Notes: generated from the letters alone by a model not told the origin. A DNA stretch of 64,000 nt from Ignavibacteriae bacterium HGW-Ignavibacteriae-2 (GCA_002839805.1 PGYT01000004.1:111089-175088); one strand, 5' to 3'; shown: positions 29,047 to 39,390, counted from the first letter of the stretch. Numbers and translations: made by a program.

Positions 29047-30024
29047 TTAGTATAAACCCAGTAATAATGATATCCTGTGTGCCGATCCAAGTCGTTCGAA
29101 AGCCGAATAACCGTAATCGAATGTTACATCCGCAATTCCCAGCGGAAGTTTAACTCCGGCTCCAAATGTAAAAGATTGTTCGTCTACGTTTAATTTATAA
29201 CCACCTCTTAGTTGAACAATGTTTCTCCAGCTGTATTCTGTTCCAAAGGAAACGTTTTCGCTGTTGTCATTAGGGTGGTTTAACTGAATTGTGGAAGTAA
29301 TACGATGCACGTCATCCATGTAAGGCTCAAGAGCAAAACCGATCCTGAACATAGTAGGGGGTGAAAATGACTGCCAATCTGATTTTTCATTTTTTCCGAA
29401 AAGAGTCACTTTACCATCCGGCGCCATCTCATTTCCAAAATTGGTTATAGCAACAGCAAAACGTGTTGTGCCCAGGCCTGTGTAGTACATTGTTCCAAGA
29501 TCAATCATTACGCCACGCATTTTTAATACATCCAAAGTTTCTTCGATGTATCGCACAGATCCCCCAAAACTGAATTGTTCGGTCATTTTTCTGGAGTATG
29601 TAACTGCAAAAGCAACATCGCCGTAACTGAAATATTCCCCAGTTCCGAAAGGCATTGTTTCCGTAGTTACGGGCATATCCTTAGTGTGCAGAGAAGTAAA
29701 GGAAACACCTACTACATCGTTCCCGCTAATTCTGTAAAAAGCTCCAACAAATTCGTGTTTGATGTCAACAACCCATTCGTTATGAGAGAAAATCACCTGG
29801 TTCTGATTAGCAAAAGCTAATCCGGCAGGATTCCAATAAAGAGCTGAAGCGTCATCAGCAATTGCAACAAATGCGTCTCCAAGTGAGGATGCTCTTCCGC
29901 CGACACCAATTTTAAGAAATTGAGCTGTTGAAATTCCCGCTCGTTGCCCGCCCAAAGTTGGAAATAACTGGGCATTAATTTTAAGCAATGGCAGAATCAA
30001 TAATATAAGTAACAGTTTTTTCAT
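29047..30024 (-). CDS. PorV/PorQ-family outer-membrane protein (module A)
   Basis: This 325-residue predicted beta-barrel has a signal peptide ending INAQ. AQFLKIGVGGRASSLGDA followed by ALYWNPAGLAF is the PorV/PorQ-family opening, and later LNHPNDNSENVSFG and a C-terminal aromatic end (SLLLGLY) fit an outer-membrane barrel. PorV carries cargo of the type IX secretion system to the attachment machinery. A second relative lies at 56815-57849 and shares the FLKIG..RA, YWNPAGLA and HPNDNSE motifs. It lies between the TonB receptor (48-base gap) and the NHL lipoprotein. Confidence 0.85.
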   Translation of the reverse strand: MKKLLLILLILPLLKINAQLFPTLGGQRAGISTAQFLKIGVGGRASSLGDAFVAIADDASALYWNPAGLAFANQNQVIFSHNEWVVDIKHEFVGAFYRISGNDVVGVSFTSLHTKDMPVTTETMPFGTGEYFSYGDVAFAVTYSRKMTEQFSFGGSVRYIEETLDVLKMRGVMIDLGTMYYTGLGTTRFAVAITNFGNEMAPDGKVTLFGKNEKSDWQSFSPPTMFRIGFALEPYMDDVHRITSTIQLNHPNDNSENVSFGTEYSWRNIVQLRGGYKLNVDEQSFTFGAGVKLPLGIADVTFDYGYSAFERLGSAHRISLLLGLY

Positions 30025-30072
30025 ATTTCACAAAAATTACAATAAACAATTTTCATTTAATTTTTACCAAAT

Positions 30073-32883
30073 TTAGAATCTAATACCTATTCCGAATTTT
30101 AAATTCCTTCTTGTTAAATACCTCGCCGGACTATATGGAAAAGTACTGATTGGCGCCTGAAGATCGGGGTACCTGGGGTCGTTCCAGGATGATGGTGTGG
30201 CATCGCCATATTCGTATGCTTTACCAGTCACAGGATTAATTATCGCTGAGTTTTTTGTATCAAGCAAATTTGTAACTTCCAAGGAAAGATTTAAGTCGAT
30301 ACCGGCTATTTTAATAGCTTTCTCCAAATTTACATCTATCCAAAACCAATTGTCACCAACTTTACCGTTAACATTGTTTCTGTCCGAGCTATATTCCGGT
30401 CTTCCATCGTTATCGTAACTGCCTGTGAATATTGATTGAGTGTATCGTTTACCCGATTGAAAAAATATTCGTGTATAAAGATTAATATCGTCTAATATGC
30501 CCTGCCCAAAGCCAAATATGGGTTCGCCTCTGGGAATATAAAAATTAAAACTTGACGATACCGTAAACGGTCTGTCCCATGATACGAATTCCTCTTTGAT
30601 CGATTCGTCAAGGTCGCCGCGTAAAATTAATACTCCTTCATCGGCAGATGAACTTTTACCAGTTACAGTAGCATATGAAAATGTAAACATACCAGTAAAC
30701 CATTTGCCGATACGTTTTTTATATTCAAGTTCCACTCCTCTTGAGCGGGCGTAATCCATATTAGCATATGTAATAAAAGATTGAGTGGCAAAACGAGACG
30801 ACGAAATTATTGCGGTTCTGGTTCTTATATAATCGAAAATATCTTTATAATAAGCCGTTACAGTTAAAACATCATTCTGTGAAAATTGTGTTTTAACACC
30901 TAGTTCATATGCAACTGTAGTCTCTGGATTAAGATCAGGATTGCCAAACCTTTGAAATGAGGATTGAGCATTAGTCGGACTAAGTTTAGCATATACAAAT
31001 TGTGGACGCGGCCATTTGTTAAAATGTCCGTAAGAGAAAAATAATATCTGGTTATCAGTAACCGGATGCGATATACCGAGTCTGGGACTTAACCTGGCTT
31101 TAAATCTTCTGTCTCCAAACCAGGCGAAACTATTTTTTTTGTACCTATCTCTAATCTCATCGGGAATCGTAACAACATCTGGATTTTCAATCGCGTCGTC
31201 TACATATTTACCGGGGAACCAGTAGTCGAGACGCATACCGAAATTAAGAATCATTCCGCTAAAATTTATATTATCCTGTCCATAAAATGAACCGTGGGCT
31301 GGATTTACTTTGTATATATCATTATTTAGCCCCAGTTCACCAATCCAAGGAAGATAAATATCAACGACCTGCATTTCTTCAAATACCATATTGAAGCCGA
31401 CTTTCAATTTATTCTTTTCGTCGAAGAAACTTGTAAGATCACCTTTTATTGAAAAATCTTCAACATAGTGATCACGCCAGGTAGTTGGATTGCCAACATC
31501 CCAAAATCCATCACCCGGAATAACTCCAATTGTATCGTTATTTGTGTTGTAGTATTCTATAGGAAATGTTACAATATCTTTCCTTTCATTATAATCATAC
31601 CACATTTTTCCATTAGCATCGGCTCGGAGATTAGAGAAAAAATGATTTATTTTTAATTCGTAGAATGTTCTAGAGTTAAGCGTATGTGTCCAACTGAGAG
31701 TATGATATTTATTATTATGTGTAAACGTATTAGCGTTGTCCAATATATTCTGGAATTCGTACTGATATCCTGGAGAAGGTTCTACATATTCCAAATTTGA
31801 CTGAAGTGACTGTGAATTTTGATTTATGCTTACAGATTGATTGAATGAATATGCAAGTTTCATAGTCGGGCTTATGTTATACGTTAATTTCCCCAGCCAA
31901 AACCAGCTATTTTCCGCGCGAGGGGCAAAACGTGTACCGTAAAAAGTTGACGAATAAAGCTGACTAGCCGTGGGCTTATAATATCCCTGGGTTATTCCGT
32001 CGCTTAAACCCATATAAAAACTACCGAAGAAACTTAGAGTACCAGGAATTTTTAATCCGAGCAAAGGAAGCAATTTTGATGTAATAGGTTCTGGTCCGGA
32101 AAGATTAGCTTCCACAATATCCAAGTTAAATACATGGAATGAGGTTTTGTTACCAAAATTATCCCTGCGGTAAGTTATTGATCCGTTATATCTTTCATGC
32201 CCTTCTCTTGTTTTTACATTTACAATTCCGGAAGTCGCCTGCCCGTATTCGGCGTTAAATCCGCCTGTAATTACCTCAACCTCTTCAATTGCGTTAGCGC
32301 TTAATTGTAATCCGAATCCAGTTCCAGCCAAAGGATCTTGAACGGAAACACCATCAAGTAAAAAAGCGTTTTCGTAAGAACGTCCGCCCCTTATATGAAT
32401 GGCGTTATCGTTTTTAACTACGCCCGCTTGTTGAGTTACAAGGTCTTTTATATCTTCTACGACAGCAAGTTGAATATCTTCCCTTGAAATAGTTTTTTTA
32501 CTTTGCGTTTCTTCAACATCCACAAGAGGTTTATCGCCAATAACTACAACATCCTGTTCCATTGTAAGGGAAGTTTCTTCCATTACAATATCGAGTTTAA
32601 GTGTTTTATTTCCCTGGATTTCTACGCCTGTATATTGTTTTATTTTAAAGCCTATAAAAGAAACCTCAATTGTATATGTTCCCGGGGAAACGTTTTCAAT
32701 TTTATACGAGCCTTCAAAATCGGATGCAGCCCCGTAATAAGTACCTTTAATAATTACGTTAACACCCGGCAATGATTGTCCAGTTAGGTTGTCCGTAATC
32801 TTTCCTTCAACCCTTCCTTTAGTCTGAGCAAACAGAAAAGATGAAGATACTACTATTACCAAAGCAATTAAAAGTTTTTTCAT
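30073..32883 (-). CDS. TonB-dependent receptor with N-terminal regulatory-like domain (module A)
   Basis: This 936-residue outer-membrane receptor has a signal peptide ending LFAQ, then a carboxypeptidase-regulatory-like domain (EGKITDNLTGQSLPGVNVII, residues ~23-110). The plug follows (IHIRGGRSYENAFLLDGVSV, GFNAEYGQATSGIVNV), then a ~700-residue beta-barrel ending NLKFGIGIRF with the terminal aromatic residue. It resembles SusC-like and Oar-like receptors, but no SusD partner is encoded. It starts in a four-base ATGA overlap with the upstream lipoprotein. Its ligand is unknown; it may be a transporter or, as proposed for Oar-like proteins, serve secretion. Confidence 0.9.
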   Translation of the reverse strand: MKKLLIALVIVVSSSFLFAQTKGRVEGKITDNLTGQSLPGVNVIIKGTYYGAASDFEGSYKIENVSPGTYTIEVSFIGFKIKQYTGVEIQGNKTLKLDIVMEETSLTMEQDVVVIGDKPLVDVEETQSKKTISREDIQLAVVEDIKDLVTQQAGVVKNDNAIHIRGGRSYENAFLLDGVSVQDPLAGTGFGLQLSANAIEEVEVITGGFNAEYGQATSGIVNVKTREGHERYNGSITYRRDNFGNKTSFHVFNLDIVEANLSGPEPITSKLLPLLGLKIPGTLSFFGSFYMGLSDGITQGYYKPTASQLYSSTFYGTRFAPRAENSWFWLGKLTYNISPTMKLAYSFNQSVSINQNSQSLQSNLEYVEPSPGYQYEFQNILDNANTFTHNNKYHTLSWTHTLNSRTFYELKINHFFSNLRADANGKMWYDYNERKDIVTFPIEYYNTNNDTIGVIPGDGFWDVGNPTTWRDHYVEDFSIKGDLTSFFDEKNKLKVGFNMVFEEMQVVDIYLPWIGELGLNNDIYKVNPAHGSFYGQDNINFSGMILNFGMRLDYWFPGKYVDDAIENPDVVTIPDEIRDRYKKNSFAWFGDRRFKARLSPRLGISHPVTDNQILFFSYGHFNKWPRPQFVYAKLSPTNAQSSFQRFGNPDLNPETTVAYELGVKTQFSQNDVLTVTAYYKDIFDYIRTRTAIISSSRFATQSFITYANMDYARSRGVELEYKKRIGKWFTGMFTFSYATVTGKSSSADEGVLILRGDLDESIKEEFVSWDRPFTVSSSFNFYIPRGEPIFGFGQGILDDINLYTRIFFQSGKRYTQSIFTGSYDNDGRPEYSSDRNNVNGKVGDNWFWIDVNLEKAIKIAGIDLNLSLEVTNLLDTKNSAIINPVTGKAYEYGDATPSSWNDPRYPDLQAPISTFPYSPARYLTRRNLKFGIGIRF

Positions 32884-34424
32884 AAACCAAATCCGAATTC
32901 ATCAAAAAATACTTTTTCAAACAATTGTTTTACACTACCGGTATTACCGTCACATTGATTCAAAGGAAGTCCTATAAAGAAAATATTTTTATCGTTATTT
33001 ATAAATGATATTGTTCCGTTCAATTGTTTGCTGGATAAATTATAAATCGTATTGGCCGTTGAACTTGGACGATAAGTTCTTACGAAACTTATTGTAGCAG
33101 CCGTTTTTATATTTGGGTATCCGGATGCCTGATCAGTGGCAACTACATCTGCGGCAGGAAGTAGAAAATTAAGCGGTTTTTTCTGATCTAATTTCTCAAT
33201 CGGCAGAAAATTTTGCAACGAAGAAAGATCTAATGGGAAATTGGCGCTTGAATCCTGGAATGTTAAGGAGAAAGCAATTTTACCGCCATTTTCAACATAT
33301 TTTTGAGTAACCAAATTCAATAAATCGAGACTCGGTTCAGAATCACCGTACCAATATACATATTTAAAAAGTTTTAACGTTTCAATAAACGTAATATTTT
33401 TATAAGGCATTTCCGTAGTTTCAACATCTAGAAAATCAACTTTGTCTATTAACGCGCCGTCTTTAACCGTCTTAAAAAGGTTGTCGTAAAAACTATTGGG
33501 AGTGTTGCCAGCATAATCATCTACAACCAAAAAACTGTCCTTTGGTTTTTTAACATACCAATTTTTTGTTTTTTCCGGTAGAGAAACAAATTTTGATTTC
33601 GACCCGGATATATCAACCGCCTGAACATATAATCTGTTATTACCGTTAAGCACTAAGTTTTCCAGTTTAGAATCGGCTTCATCGTTATGTGAGCCGTTCA
33701 AAAAAATCCTGAAAGATGGATTAGCGGATTTAAAATCATCAACAATAAGTGTTACATATCTTGTTGATCTTGGAAGGGAAACAAATTTCGAAGTATCGTT
33801 CAGCGCCACATTAATTTTGGTAATGGATTCAACACCATCCAAATCATCAAAATTCCAGCCGACCGTAACCACAGGAAAAGATTGTAGCGGTAAAACACTA
33901 ACTTCATCCCATTCAATTGTAGGTGCGGTGTTCTTAATAGGAAATTTTTGACTAGCCGGTGTTGGATCAGCTAAGCCGAGATCTATAAAAGGTTCCCCTT
34001 TGTTATAAATACCGTCTTTATTCAAATCTGTGAACGGTTCGGGTCCAAAATTTATATTGTTCTGTATAATCTGGCTATCATATATACCGTTGCCTTCGGA
34101 ATCCATTGCAACAACAACAAAATTAAAAGTTGTATCCACAGTTCCAATTGGCAGAGCGAAAACACTATCGTTCTTGGTGGTAAATGTCCAATTATCATCA
34201 ATACCTTCCCATTTGAAGAAATATCCGGCTACTAGCCCGTCGGGATCATCTCCCCACCAGTGAACGCTTAACCTGCTTTTTTGCTGACTCAGTTGAAGAC
34301 CTTCATCAACGTGAAGAAACAAAAATGTTTCCGGAGCCTTATTCGACTCCGGATTATCATTAACATTTTCGTTGCAGCCAACAAATAGTAAGGCAATTAA
34401 AAAAGCTATATAAATATTTTTCAA
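32880..34424 (-). CDS. Surface lipoprotein with Ig/FnIII-like and Rossmann-like regions
   Basis: This 514-residue protein has a lipoprotein signal (FLIALLFVGC, lipobox Cys at 17). The N-terminal half shows Ig/FnIII-like strands (LSVHWWGDDPDGLVAGYFFK) and a DLNKDGIYNKGEPF loop resembling a Ca2+-binding motif. The C-terminal half begins DSFLVVDDYAG, continues with YVYWYGDSEPSLDLL and ENGGKIAFSL, and ends with a strand/helix pattern like a class I glutamine-amidotransferase or flavodoxin-type fold; I see no catalytic Cys-His pair. It probably sits at the surface with the cotranscribed TonB receptor. Function unknown. Confidence 0.75.
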   Translation of the reverse strand: MKNIYIAFLIALLFVGCNENVNDNPESNKAPETFLFLHVDEGLQLSQQKSRLSVHWWGDDPDGLVAGYFFKWEGIDDNWTFTTKNDSVFALPIGTVDTTFNFVVVAMDSEGNGIYDSQIIQNNINFGPEPFTDLNKDGIYNKGEPFIDLGLADPTPASQKFPIKNTAPTIEWDEVSVLPLQSFPVVTVGWNFDDLDGVESITKINVALNDTSKFVSLPRSTRYVTLIVDDFKSANPSFRIFLNGSHNDEADSKLENLVLNGNNRLYVQAVDISGSKSKFVSLPEKTKNWYVKKPKDSFLVVDDYAGNTPNSFYDNLFKTVKDGALIDKVDFLDVETTEMPYKNITFIETLKLFKYVYWYGDSEPSLDLLNLVTQKYVENGGKIAFSLTFQDSSANFPLDLSSLQNFLPIEKLDQKKPLNFLLPAADVVATDQASGYPNIKTAATISFVRTYRPSSTANTIYNLSSKQLNGTISFINNDKNIFFIGLPLNQCDGNTGSVKQLFEKVFFDEFGFGL

Positions 34425-34441
34425 TTCATTCCCGTAGTGAA

Positions 34442-36574
34442 TTATTTAACCAACATCATTTTTTTAACCGCGTAAAAATCATTTACAGAAATTTTATACA
34501 AATACATTCCGGATGAAAGAGAGCTCGCATTAAATTGAACCGCATGAACTCCAGCGGATTGTACTTCATTAACGAGAGTCATTACTTGCTGACCTAAAAT
34601 GTTATAAATTGTAAGGTTAACCATCCCTTGTTCTTTAATGCTGTAGCTGATTTTTGTACTCGGGTTAAAAGGATTAGGATAATTTTGATTAATACTGTAA
34701 GAAGAAGGGACCGAGTTGTCACAATCTTCACAAACATCTGTGTAGCCCTTAAAATCATCATTTTTACGTGGAACTAATTTGTAGTTGCTGAAGGAATAAA
34801 ATAATATTCCGTCAATCTCATTAAATTTGCTATCTTTAATAATTCTTGTTGGTTGGTTCTCCTGCGATGTTAACCAGAAGTTATGGTAATCATGCGTACC
34901 GTCCTGCGTTTCCAATCTCATCGGTGACCCGGAATCATCCTGCACCGATATTTCACCATAATTTCTATTTCCGCCGCTGCCCTGATCAGGTCCGGCGTTG
35001 CCATCCGCATTCTCTCTTACTACAGTTACATCCATAACTTTTACAAGCATCCCTTCGTATTTTTCGGCGGCTATGTTACCGTCTATTGATGTACCAATAT
35101 CTTTTGTTTTAATCAATACAGGAGCCGGCAATTCAACTCCGCTTGCAAGTTTGGTTACTTTTACCCCTGAATCCAGATTACCAATTCTTGTAACTCCAAA
35201 ATTTTCATTAACAAGTCCTGTAACTGAAACTTTATCGCCTCTTTTTAAAGGATCCGCTTCAGTTCCAAATATTTGAATCGCTGACCACGGAGAATTTCCA
35301 TCCTGTATATATATTTGTGGTCCAATACTGCCGCCGTCGCCTTCAATATCTGAAGTATCGGCAATTACAACACCGCCAACTGTAACAGAATAATTATTTA
35401 ACGAACTGAATCCACTGCCAAATGGTGAATACTGTACATCCGCTATTTTTATGTCACGGTTTAATACCAAATAAAAATAAGGACTGGTTTTATACGAAGT
35501 TGGACTGAAGCTCAACGCGTTGGAAGCGTCTTTTGCTTTTATATAATATTTTATTAAAGTCGAGTCGGAGTAAACGGGAAAATCTACAGTCCAGGTTCCT
35601 GAGGCCGCATCGGTCAACAACATATTCAAAGAATCAATGGCGCTATTATTATAACTATAAAACAGCTTTGCTTCTTTTACTTCAGCTGTATTATCAGGAT
35701 CAGTAATTGTTGCTGTTAAACGAACAGTTTCATTAAATTTAGCAACGCCAATATTTCGCGATACATTTGTTATACTTGGCGGTGTTATTGCACCATAAAC
35801 TATATCATTAGGATAAACAGGATTGATCATAAACCAGCCGTAATTTCCAGTGCTTCGAGTTTCAATATATCCGCGAATTTTTTTAATTGATGTTCCGGGT
35901 AAAGGCGCCTTAAAATTATACCGGAAATGCGCTCCTTTATCATAAACAAGAAGACGGATATTGTTTTCATCCTGTATTTTAAATGTTTGATAACCTACAC
36001 CCTCACCGATTGCCTGAACATCTTCAAATTCAACGTACGCTGCTTCCCATTTTTCCGCGAGGTAATTAGGCAAGTTTGTTCCTTTACTAAATAAAGAATC
36101 CAAAGTGAGTTTTACAGGTTTTGGTCTATCCATAATCCCAACGATATCGGCAGCTTCAAAACTTATCAAATCCAATTCTGTAGTTGTAAAGTATTCTAAA
36201 ACCACGCCTTTTACTTTAATAATCATTCCGGAATCCAATATCGCGAAATCTTTCGATGAAGTGGGGTCTCTAAGAAGAATTCCTCCCCATTCAGGATTGG
36301 AAGTATCCTGCAAGTAACACGCTGGCAAACCCGCACGCAAAGCTAAACCGCTGTCAGGTTTGGCTCCAAAATAGGGCGAGTTCATCACAACTCCGGTAAC
36401 TACAACTGTATCACCAACAAACGAAGGCATCGGTTCGCTATTTAAGCCGCCGTAATAAATAAGTGAATCAGCAGGCGCAAAATTAATATCCCTAATAGTA
36501 ACTTCAGGATAATTTTGAGCGAACAATAATGTGCTCATAAAAATCAACACAGATAGTAGTAAAAATCTTTTCAT
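34442..36574 (-). CDS. Exported multi-domain protein with OB-like domains and type A sorting domain
   Basis: This is a 710-residue protein with a signal peptide ending LFAQ. Two regions resemble the OB-fold-like DUF5689/YhcR-type domains (VGDTVVVTGVVMNSPYFG near residue 50; SVTVGGVVIADTSDIEG near residue 395), separated by an Ig-like region (KEAKLFYSYNNSAID). The last ~85 residues are a sorting domain starting NQNYPNPFNPSTKISYSI and ending VKKMMLVK. No nuclease residues are obvious. The OB-like domains are shared with the PLD-family gene at the far end of the operon, which suggests the two bind the same type of ligand, possibly nucleic acid. That is inference. Confidence 0.78.
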   Translation of the reverse strand: MKRFLLLSVLIFMSTLLFAQNYPEVTIRDINFAPADSLIYYGGLNSEPMPSFVGDTVVVTGVVMNSPYFGAKPDSGLALRAGLPACYLQDTSNPEWGGILLRDPTSSKDFAILDSGMIIKVKGVVLEYFTTTELDLISFEAADIVGIMDRPKPVKLTLDSLFSKGTNLPNYLAEKWEAAYVEFEDVQAIGEGVGYQTFKIQDENNIRLLVYDKGAHFRYNFKAPLPGTSIKKIRGYIETRSTGNYGWFMINPVYPNDIVYGAITPPSITNVSRNIGVAKFNETVRLTATITDPDNTAEVKEAKLFYSYNNSAIDSLNMLLTDAASGTWTVDFPVYSDSTLIKYYIKAKDASNALSFSPTSYKTSPYFYLVLNRDIKIADVQYSPFGSGFSSLNNYSVTVGGVVIADTSDIEGDGGSIGPQIYIQDGNSPWSAIQIFGTEADPLKRGDKVSVTGLVNENFGVTRIGNLDSGVKVTKLASGVELPAPVLIKTKDIGTSIDGNIAAEKYEGMLVKVMDVTVVRENADGNAGPDQGSGGNRNYGEISVQDDSGSPMRLETQDGTHDYHNFWLTSQENQPTRIIKDSKFNEIDGILFYSFSNYKLVPRKNDDFKGYTDVCEDCDNSVPSSYSINQNYPNPFNPSTKISYSIKEQGMVNLTIYNILGQQVMTLVNEVQSAGVHAVQFNASSLSSGMYLYKISVNDFYAVKKMMLVK

Positions 36575-36586
36575 AACATTTCCCTG

Positions 36587-38668
36587 CTATTTTATTACTA
36601 AAAATTTTCCAGTTTTAATTTCGCCATTTGACCGGTCTTTTACAGAAAACAAATATAGACCTGTTGCAATTGCCTGATCATCATCAGTTACTAAATCCCA
36701 GGCATGTTCTCCACCGGACATTTGCTGACTGCCATCGGCGAAAGTTTCAAACCATCTTAAATCTGATCCATTACTAAGTTGATCATGATCAAGTTTTTTT
36801 ACAATATCTCCCGAGAGTGTATAAATTGTAATTTGACATTCGGCGGGAAGATTATAAAAATATATTTTTCTAAGTCTTTCAGAACTTCCATCCCAATAAG
36901 CTTTACCATAGTAAGGATTCGGATACACACCAACTTCAACACCTTTATCAGAAGTGGGAGGTGTTCCCGGAATAATTCTTTTTGCAGTTGCCAAAGAACT
37001 ACTTTCCAAACTGCCTAAATTATTTTCAGAATCACCTTCGTCGAAAGCTGTAACCGCATAACCATACTGCCAGCCGTTCAATAAATTATCAATTTCAAAC
37101 TTGTAATAATACTCTTTAGTATCACCCTCAAAAGTAACGGGTTGGTCAAGTTCCACAAAATCAAATCCGGTATTAAATCCGATATCGTTTCCCATAGAAT
37201 CAAATTCGGCGATTTTAACTAAATCGCGCAAAAAATCCTGAGAACTTGTTAAGTCATAACCGGCATTTGTTCTATAAATTCTATAACCCTCAAAGTCTTT
37301 CTTCCCTGATATGGGATCTATTGAGTCTTCTGCTCTTTTATCCCAATATAAAGTTGCTTTTTGACTTTCGGGCACCACTTTAAACGATGGTGATTTAGGA
37401 GGTGCGGGTAAAATATAACGTGTTATTTTTCCATTTCCATCGGCATCTTCACCATCATCGAGTATTCCGTTTCCGTTTCTGTCTTCGCCGTTATATGCCC
37501 TGATAGCCCACCCGGCATTATTATATAAATTTATTTTTTGTAAATCCGTGTCCAAAGAGGGCAGATCAAATCCAAACTTTTTGGCTGCTACAATAGCGAA
37601 AGTGACGTTTACAGAATCGCCGGGAGCAATAGTTTTAATTGCACCGGCAGTTAAAAGCATGGATCTGTTACTTGGTTGTTTCAGCGTAGCTGGGTCAATC
37701 CCTTGACCGTACTTATTTGTTCCGCCAAAAATACCAGTCATTTTTAAATATCTTTGAACATCGCTCTGAGGGGCAAAAAAGTTTGAGTTAGTAGTATTTC
37801 TGAACTGCCATGAAACAAAATTTGCTCCGCCATAATTTTTAGAAGCTCCGAGCAGTTGAATACCGATATAAGAATCGGTAAATCCAACATCCCCTGTAGC
37901 GTCGAATTCGTAAGCGATTTTTAAAGAATCTTTATATCCGTTACCTCCTTTGTTGTAGAAGGCCCCTCCAACTCTTGGAGACGTAACATTAGTATTTCTA
38001 ACTACTGTATCAGTCCATAAACCTACATATACACTATCTATATATTTTTTAGATACATTTTTAATCCAATAATTCATAATCACAAAAAAATCGGCGAAAG
38101 GATAGTTCCAAGCGTATGATTCATGACGAATTGAAACACCAAGAGGCGAATGGTCTACAATAAGTTCGTTATTATTAAACACTCTATTGGTGTCTGTTAT
38201 CATCATTACGAAATCTTGGTGTGAAACCGCTTGTGGGCTAAAAAATTTAGAATCAATTAAGGATGATCTTTCGATTACTTTTGAACCCACTGCATTTGTA
38301 AACTCGAATCCGCCGCCGCGAGTGGAGACAGAAGAGGCATCCACAGCGCCAGTTGTTACAAATGGGCCTGCTTTATTACTTCCTGATGCGTTATCGCTAA
38401 TATAACCGCCAATCCAAAGCCCCCCGTCAAAAAGGTGTTCTATTCCGCTACCCACGGGGTACTCGCAAGAGGGTTGATCGGGCCATTTTGAGAAGCCGTG
38501 TCCGTATGTCCCAAAATTGGTAATAGTAATACCGATGTTACCAACATTGGTATATTTGGAATCGTCATCGTCAAGAGTTTTTAATAAGCGGGAATCCTGT
38601 GCATTTAAATTGGAACCAAAACCCAAAATGCAGTATAAACCTAAAAGCAGTAAACGATAGTATTTCAT
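36587..38668 (-). CDS. Exported protein with FnIII-like region and FlgD-like C-terminus (module A)
   Basis: This 693-residue protein has a signal peptide ending SNLNAQ. The middle is unrecognised and rich in beta strands. Near residue 415 a Ca2+-type loop (DRNGNGILDDGEDADGNGK) is followed by a fibronectin-III-like unit with ATLYWDKRAED and FEGYRIYRT. The last ~100 residues begin EVGVYPNPYYGKAYWDG and end GKFLVIK, a FlgD-like sorting-type tail distinct from the NYPNPFNP class. A larger relative lies at 57894-61547. It is the first gene of the seven-gene leftward operon; the next starts 12 bases on. Confidence 0.8.
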   Translation of the reverse strand: MKYYRLLLLGLYCILGFGSNLNAQDSRLLKTLDDDDSKYTNVGNIGITITNFGTYGHGFSKWPDQPSCEYPVGSGIEHLFDGGLWIGGYISDNASGSNKAGPFVTTGAVDASSVSTRGGGFEFTNAVGSKVIERSSLIDSKFFSPQAVSHQDFVMMITDTNRVFNNNELIVDHSPLGVSIRHESYAWNYPFADFFVIMNYWIKNVSKKYIDSVYVGLWTDTVVRNTNVTSPRVGGAFYNKGGNGYKDSLKIAYEFDATGDVGFTDSYIGIQLLGASKNYGGANFVSWQFRNTTNSNFFAPQSDVQRYLKMTGIFGGTNKYGQGIDPATLKQPSNRSMLLTAGAIKTIAPGDSVNVTFAIVAAKKFGFDLPSLDTDLQKINLYNNAGWAIRAYNGEDRNGNGILDDGEDADGNGKITRYILPAPPKSPSFKVVPESQKATLYWDKRAEDSIDPISGKKDFEGYRIYRTNAGYDLTSSQDFLRDLVKIAEFDSMGNDIGFNTGFDFVELDQPVTFEGDTKEYYYKFEIDNLLNGWQYGYAVTAFDEGDSENNLGSLESSSLATAKRIIPGTPPTSDKGVEVGVYPNPYYGKAYWDGSSERLRKIYFYNLPAECQITIYTLSGDIVKKLDHDQLSNGSDLRWFETFADGSQQMSGGEHAWDLVTDDDQAIATGLYLFSVKDRSNGEIKTGKFLVIK

Positions 38669-38782
38669 TAATACTCTTAATATTGGAAAAAGGATTTAAA
38701 AATAGACAACTGTGTTTCATTTATCAATGGAAAAAGAATAATAAAATTCAAAAAAAAATGGACATACTAATTTATTAATCAT

Positions 38783-38815
38783 AAAAAAAGCCTGCACAAT
38801 ATATTTCGTACAGGC
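38783..38815 (-). terminator. Rho-independent terminator of the kor operon
   Basis: GCCTGCAC at 38790-38797 pairs with GTACAGGC at 38808-38815 apart from one mismatch (G-U on the minus strand), followed on the minus strand by seven T. It lies 21 bases past the korC stop. Confidence 0.85.
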
Positions 38816-38835
38816 CGCAAATAATTACAATTAAA

Positions 38836-39390
38836 TCAAACAGAAGCTACGTAATCCTTAACAAGTTCCATACCTTTCAAAATAGCTTGTTCGTTAAGGG
38901 GCAGTAAATTATGGTATCTTTCGGGCAAAACTTCTTTTAGTCCCAATAAAATATTTTGCATTTTAATAATAGGTTTCTTCTGCAAAAACGCACCAAGCAT
39001 TATCATATTCAAAATTTTCGTATTATTCATTTTAGCTGCCTCTGCACTCGCTGCAATTCCATAAATTTCAATATCCGATCTTTTAGGCGGATTAATAACA
39101 TTAGTGCTTTCATAAAAAATAATTCCGCCTGATTTTACAGCAGATTCAAATTTATCGACAGACGGCTGGTTTAAAGCAATTACCGTATCGAATTTTGATA
39201 TAATAGGTGAACTGATTTTAGTGTCGCTTACTATTGTAACACAATTAGCGGTTCCCCCTCTCATTTCAGGACCGTACGAGGGCATCCAGCTAACTTCTTT
39301 ATCTTCCTTCATACCGGCATAACTAAGTACCATTCCTAAAGAAAGTACTCCCTGACCTCCAAATCCGGCGATAATTATTTCTTCAGTCAT
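38836..39390 (-). CDS. korC: 2-oxoacid:ferredoxin oxidoreductase gamma subunit
   Basis: This 184-residue subunit carries IIIAGFGGQGVLSLGMVLSYAG at the N-terminus, of which AGFGGQGVLS is the family signature, and MPSYGPEMRGGTANC, typical of gamma subunits of ferredoxin-dependent 2-oxoacid oxidoreductases. I start at ATG 39390 (MTEEIIIAG), since GGGAG lies eight bases upstream; an upstream ATG at 39405 overlaps this ribosome-binding site. It is the last gene of korDABC. A gap of about 110 bases separates it from korB. Confidence 0.9.
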   Translation of the reverse strand: MTEEIIIAGFGGQGVLSLGMVLSYAGMKEDKEVSWMPSYGPEMRGGTANCVTIVSDTKISSPIISKFDTVIALNQPSVDKFESAVKSGGIIFYESTNVINPPKRSDIEIYGIAASAEAAKMNNTKILNMIMLGAFLQKKPIIKMQNILLGLKEVLPERYHNLLPLNEQAILKGMELVKDYVASV

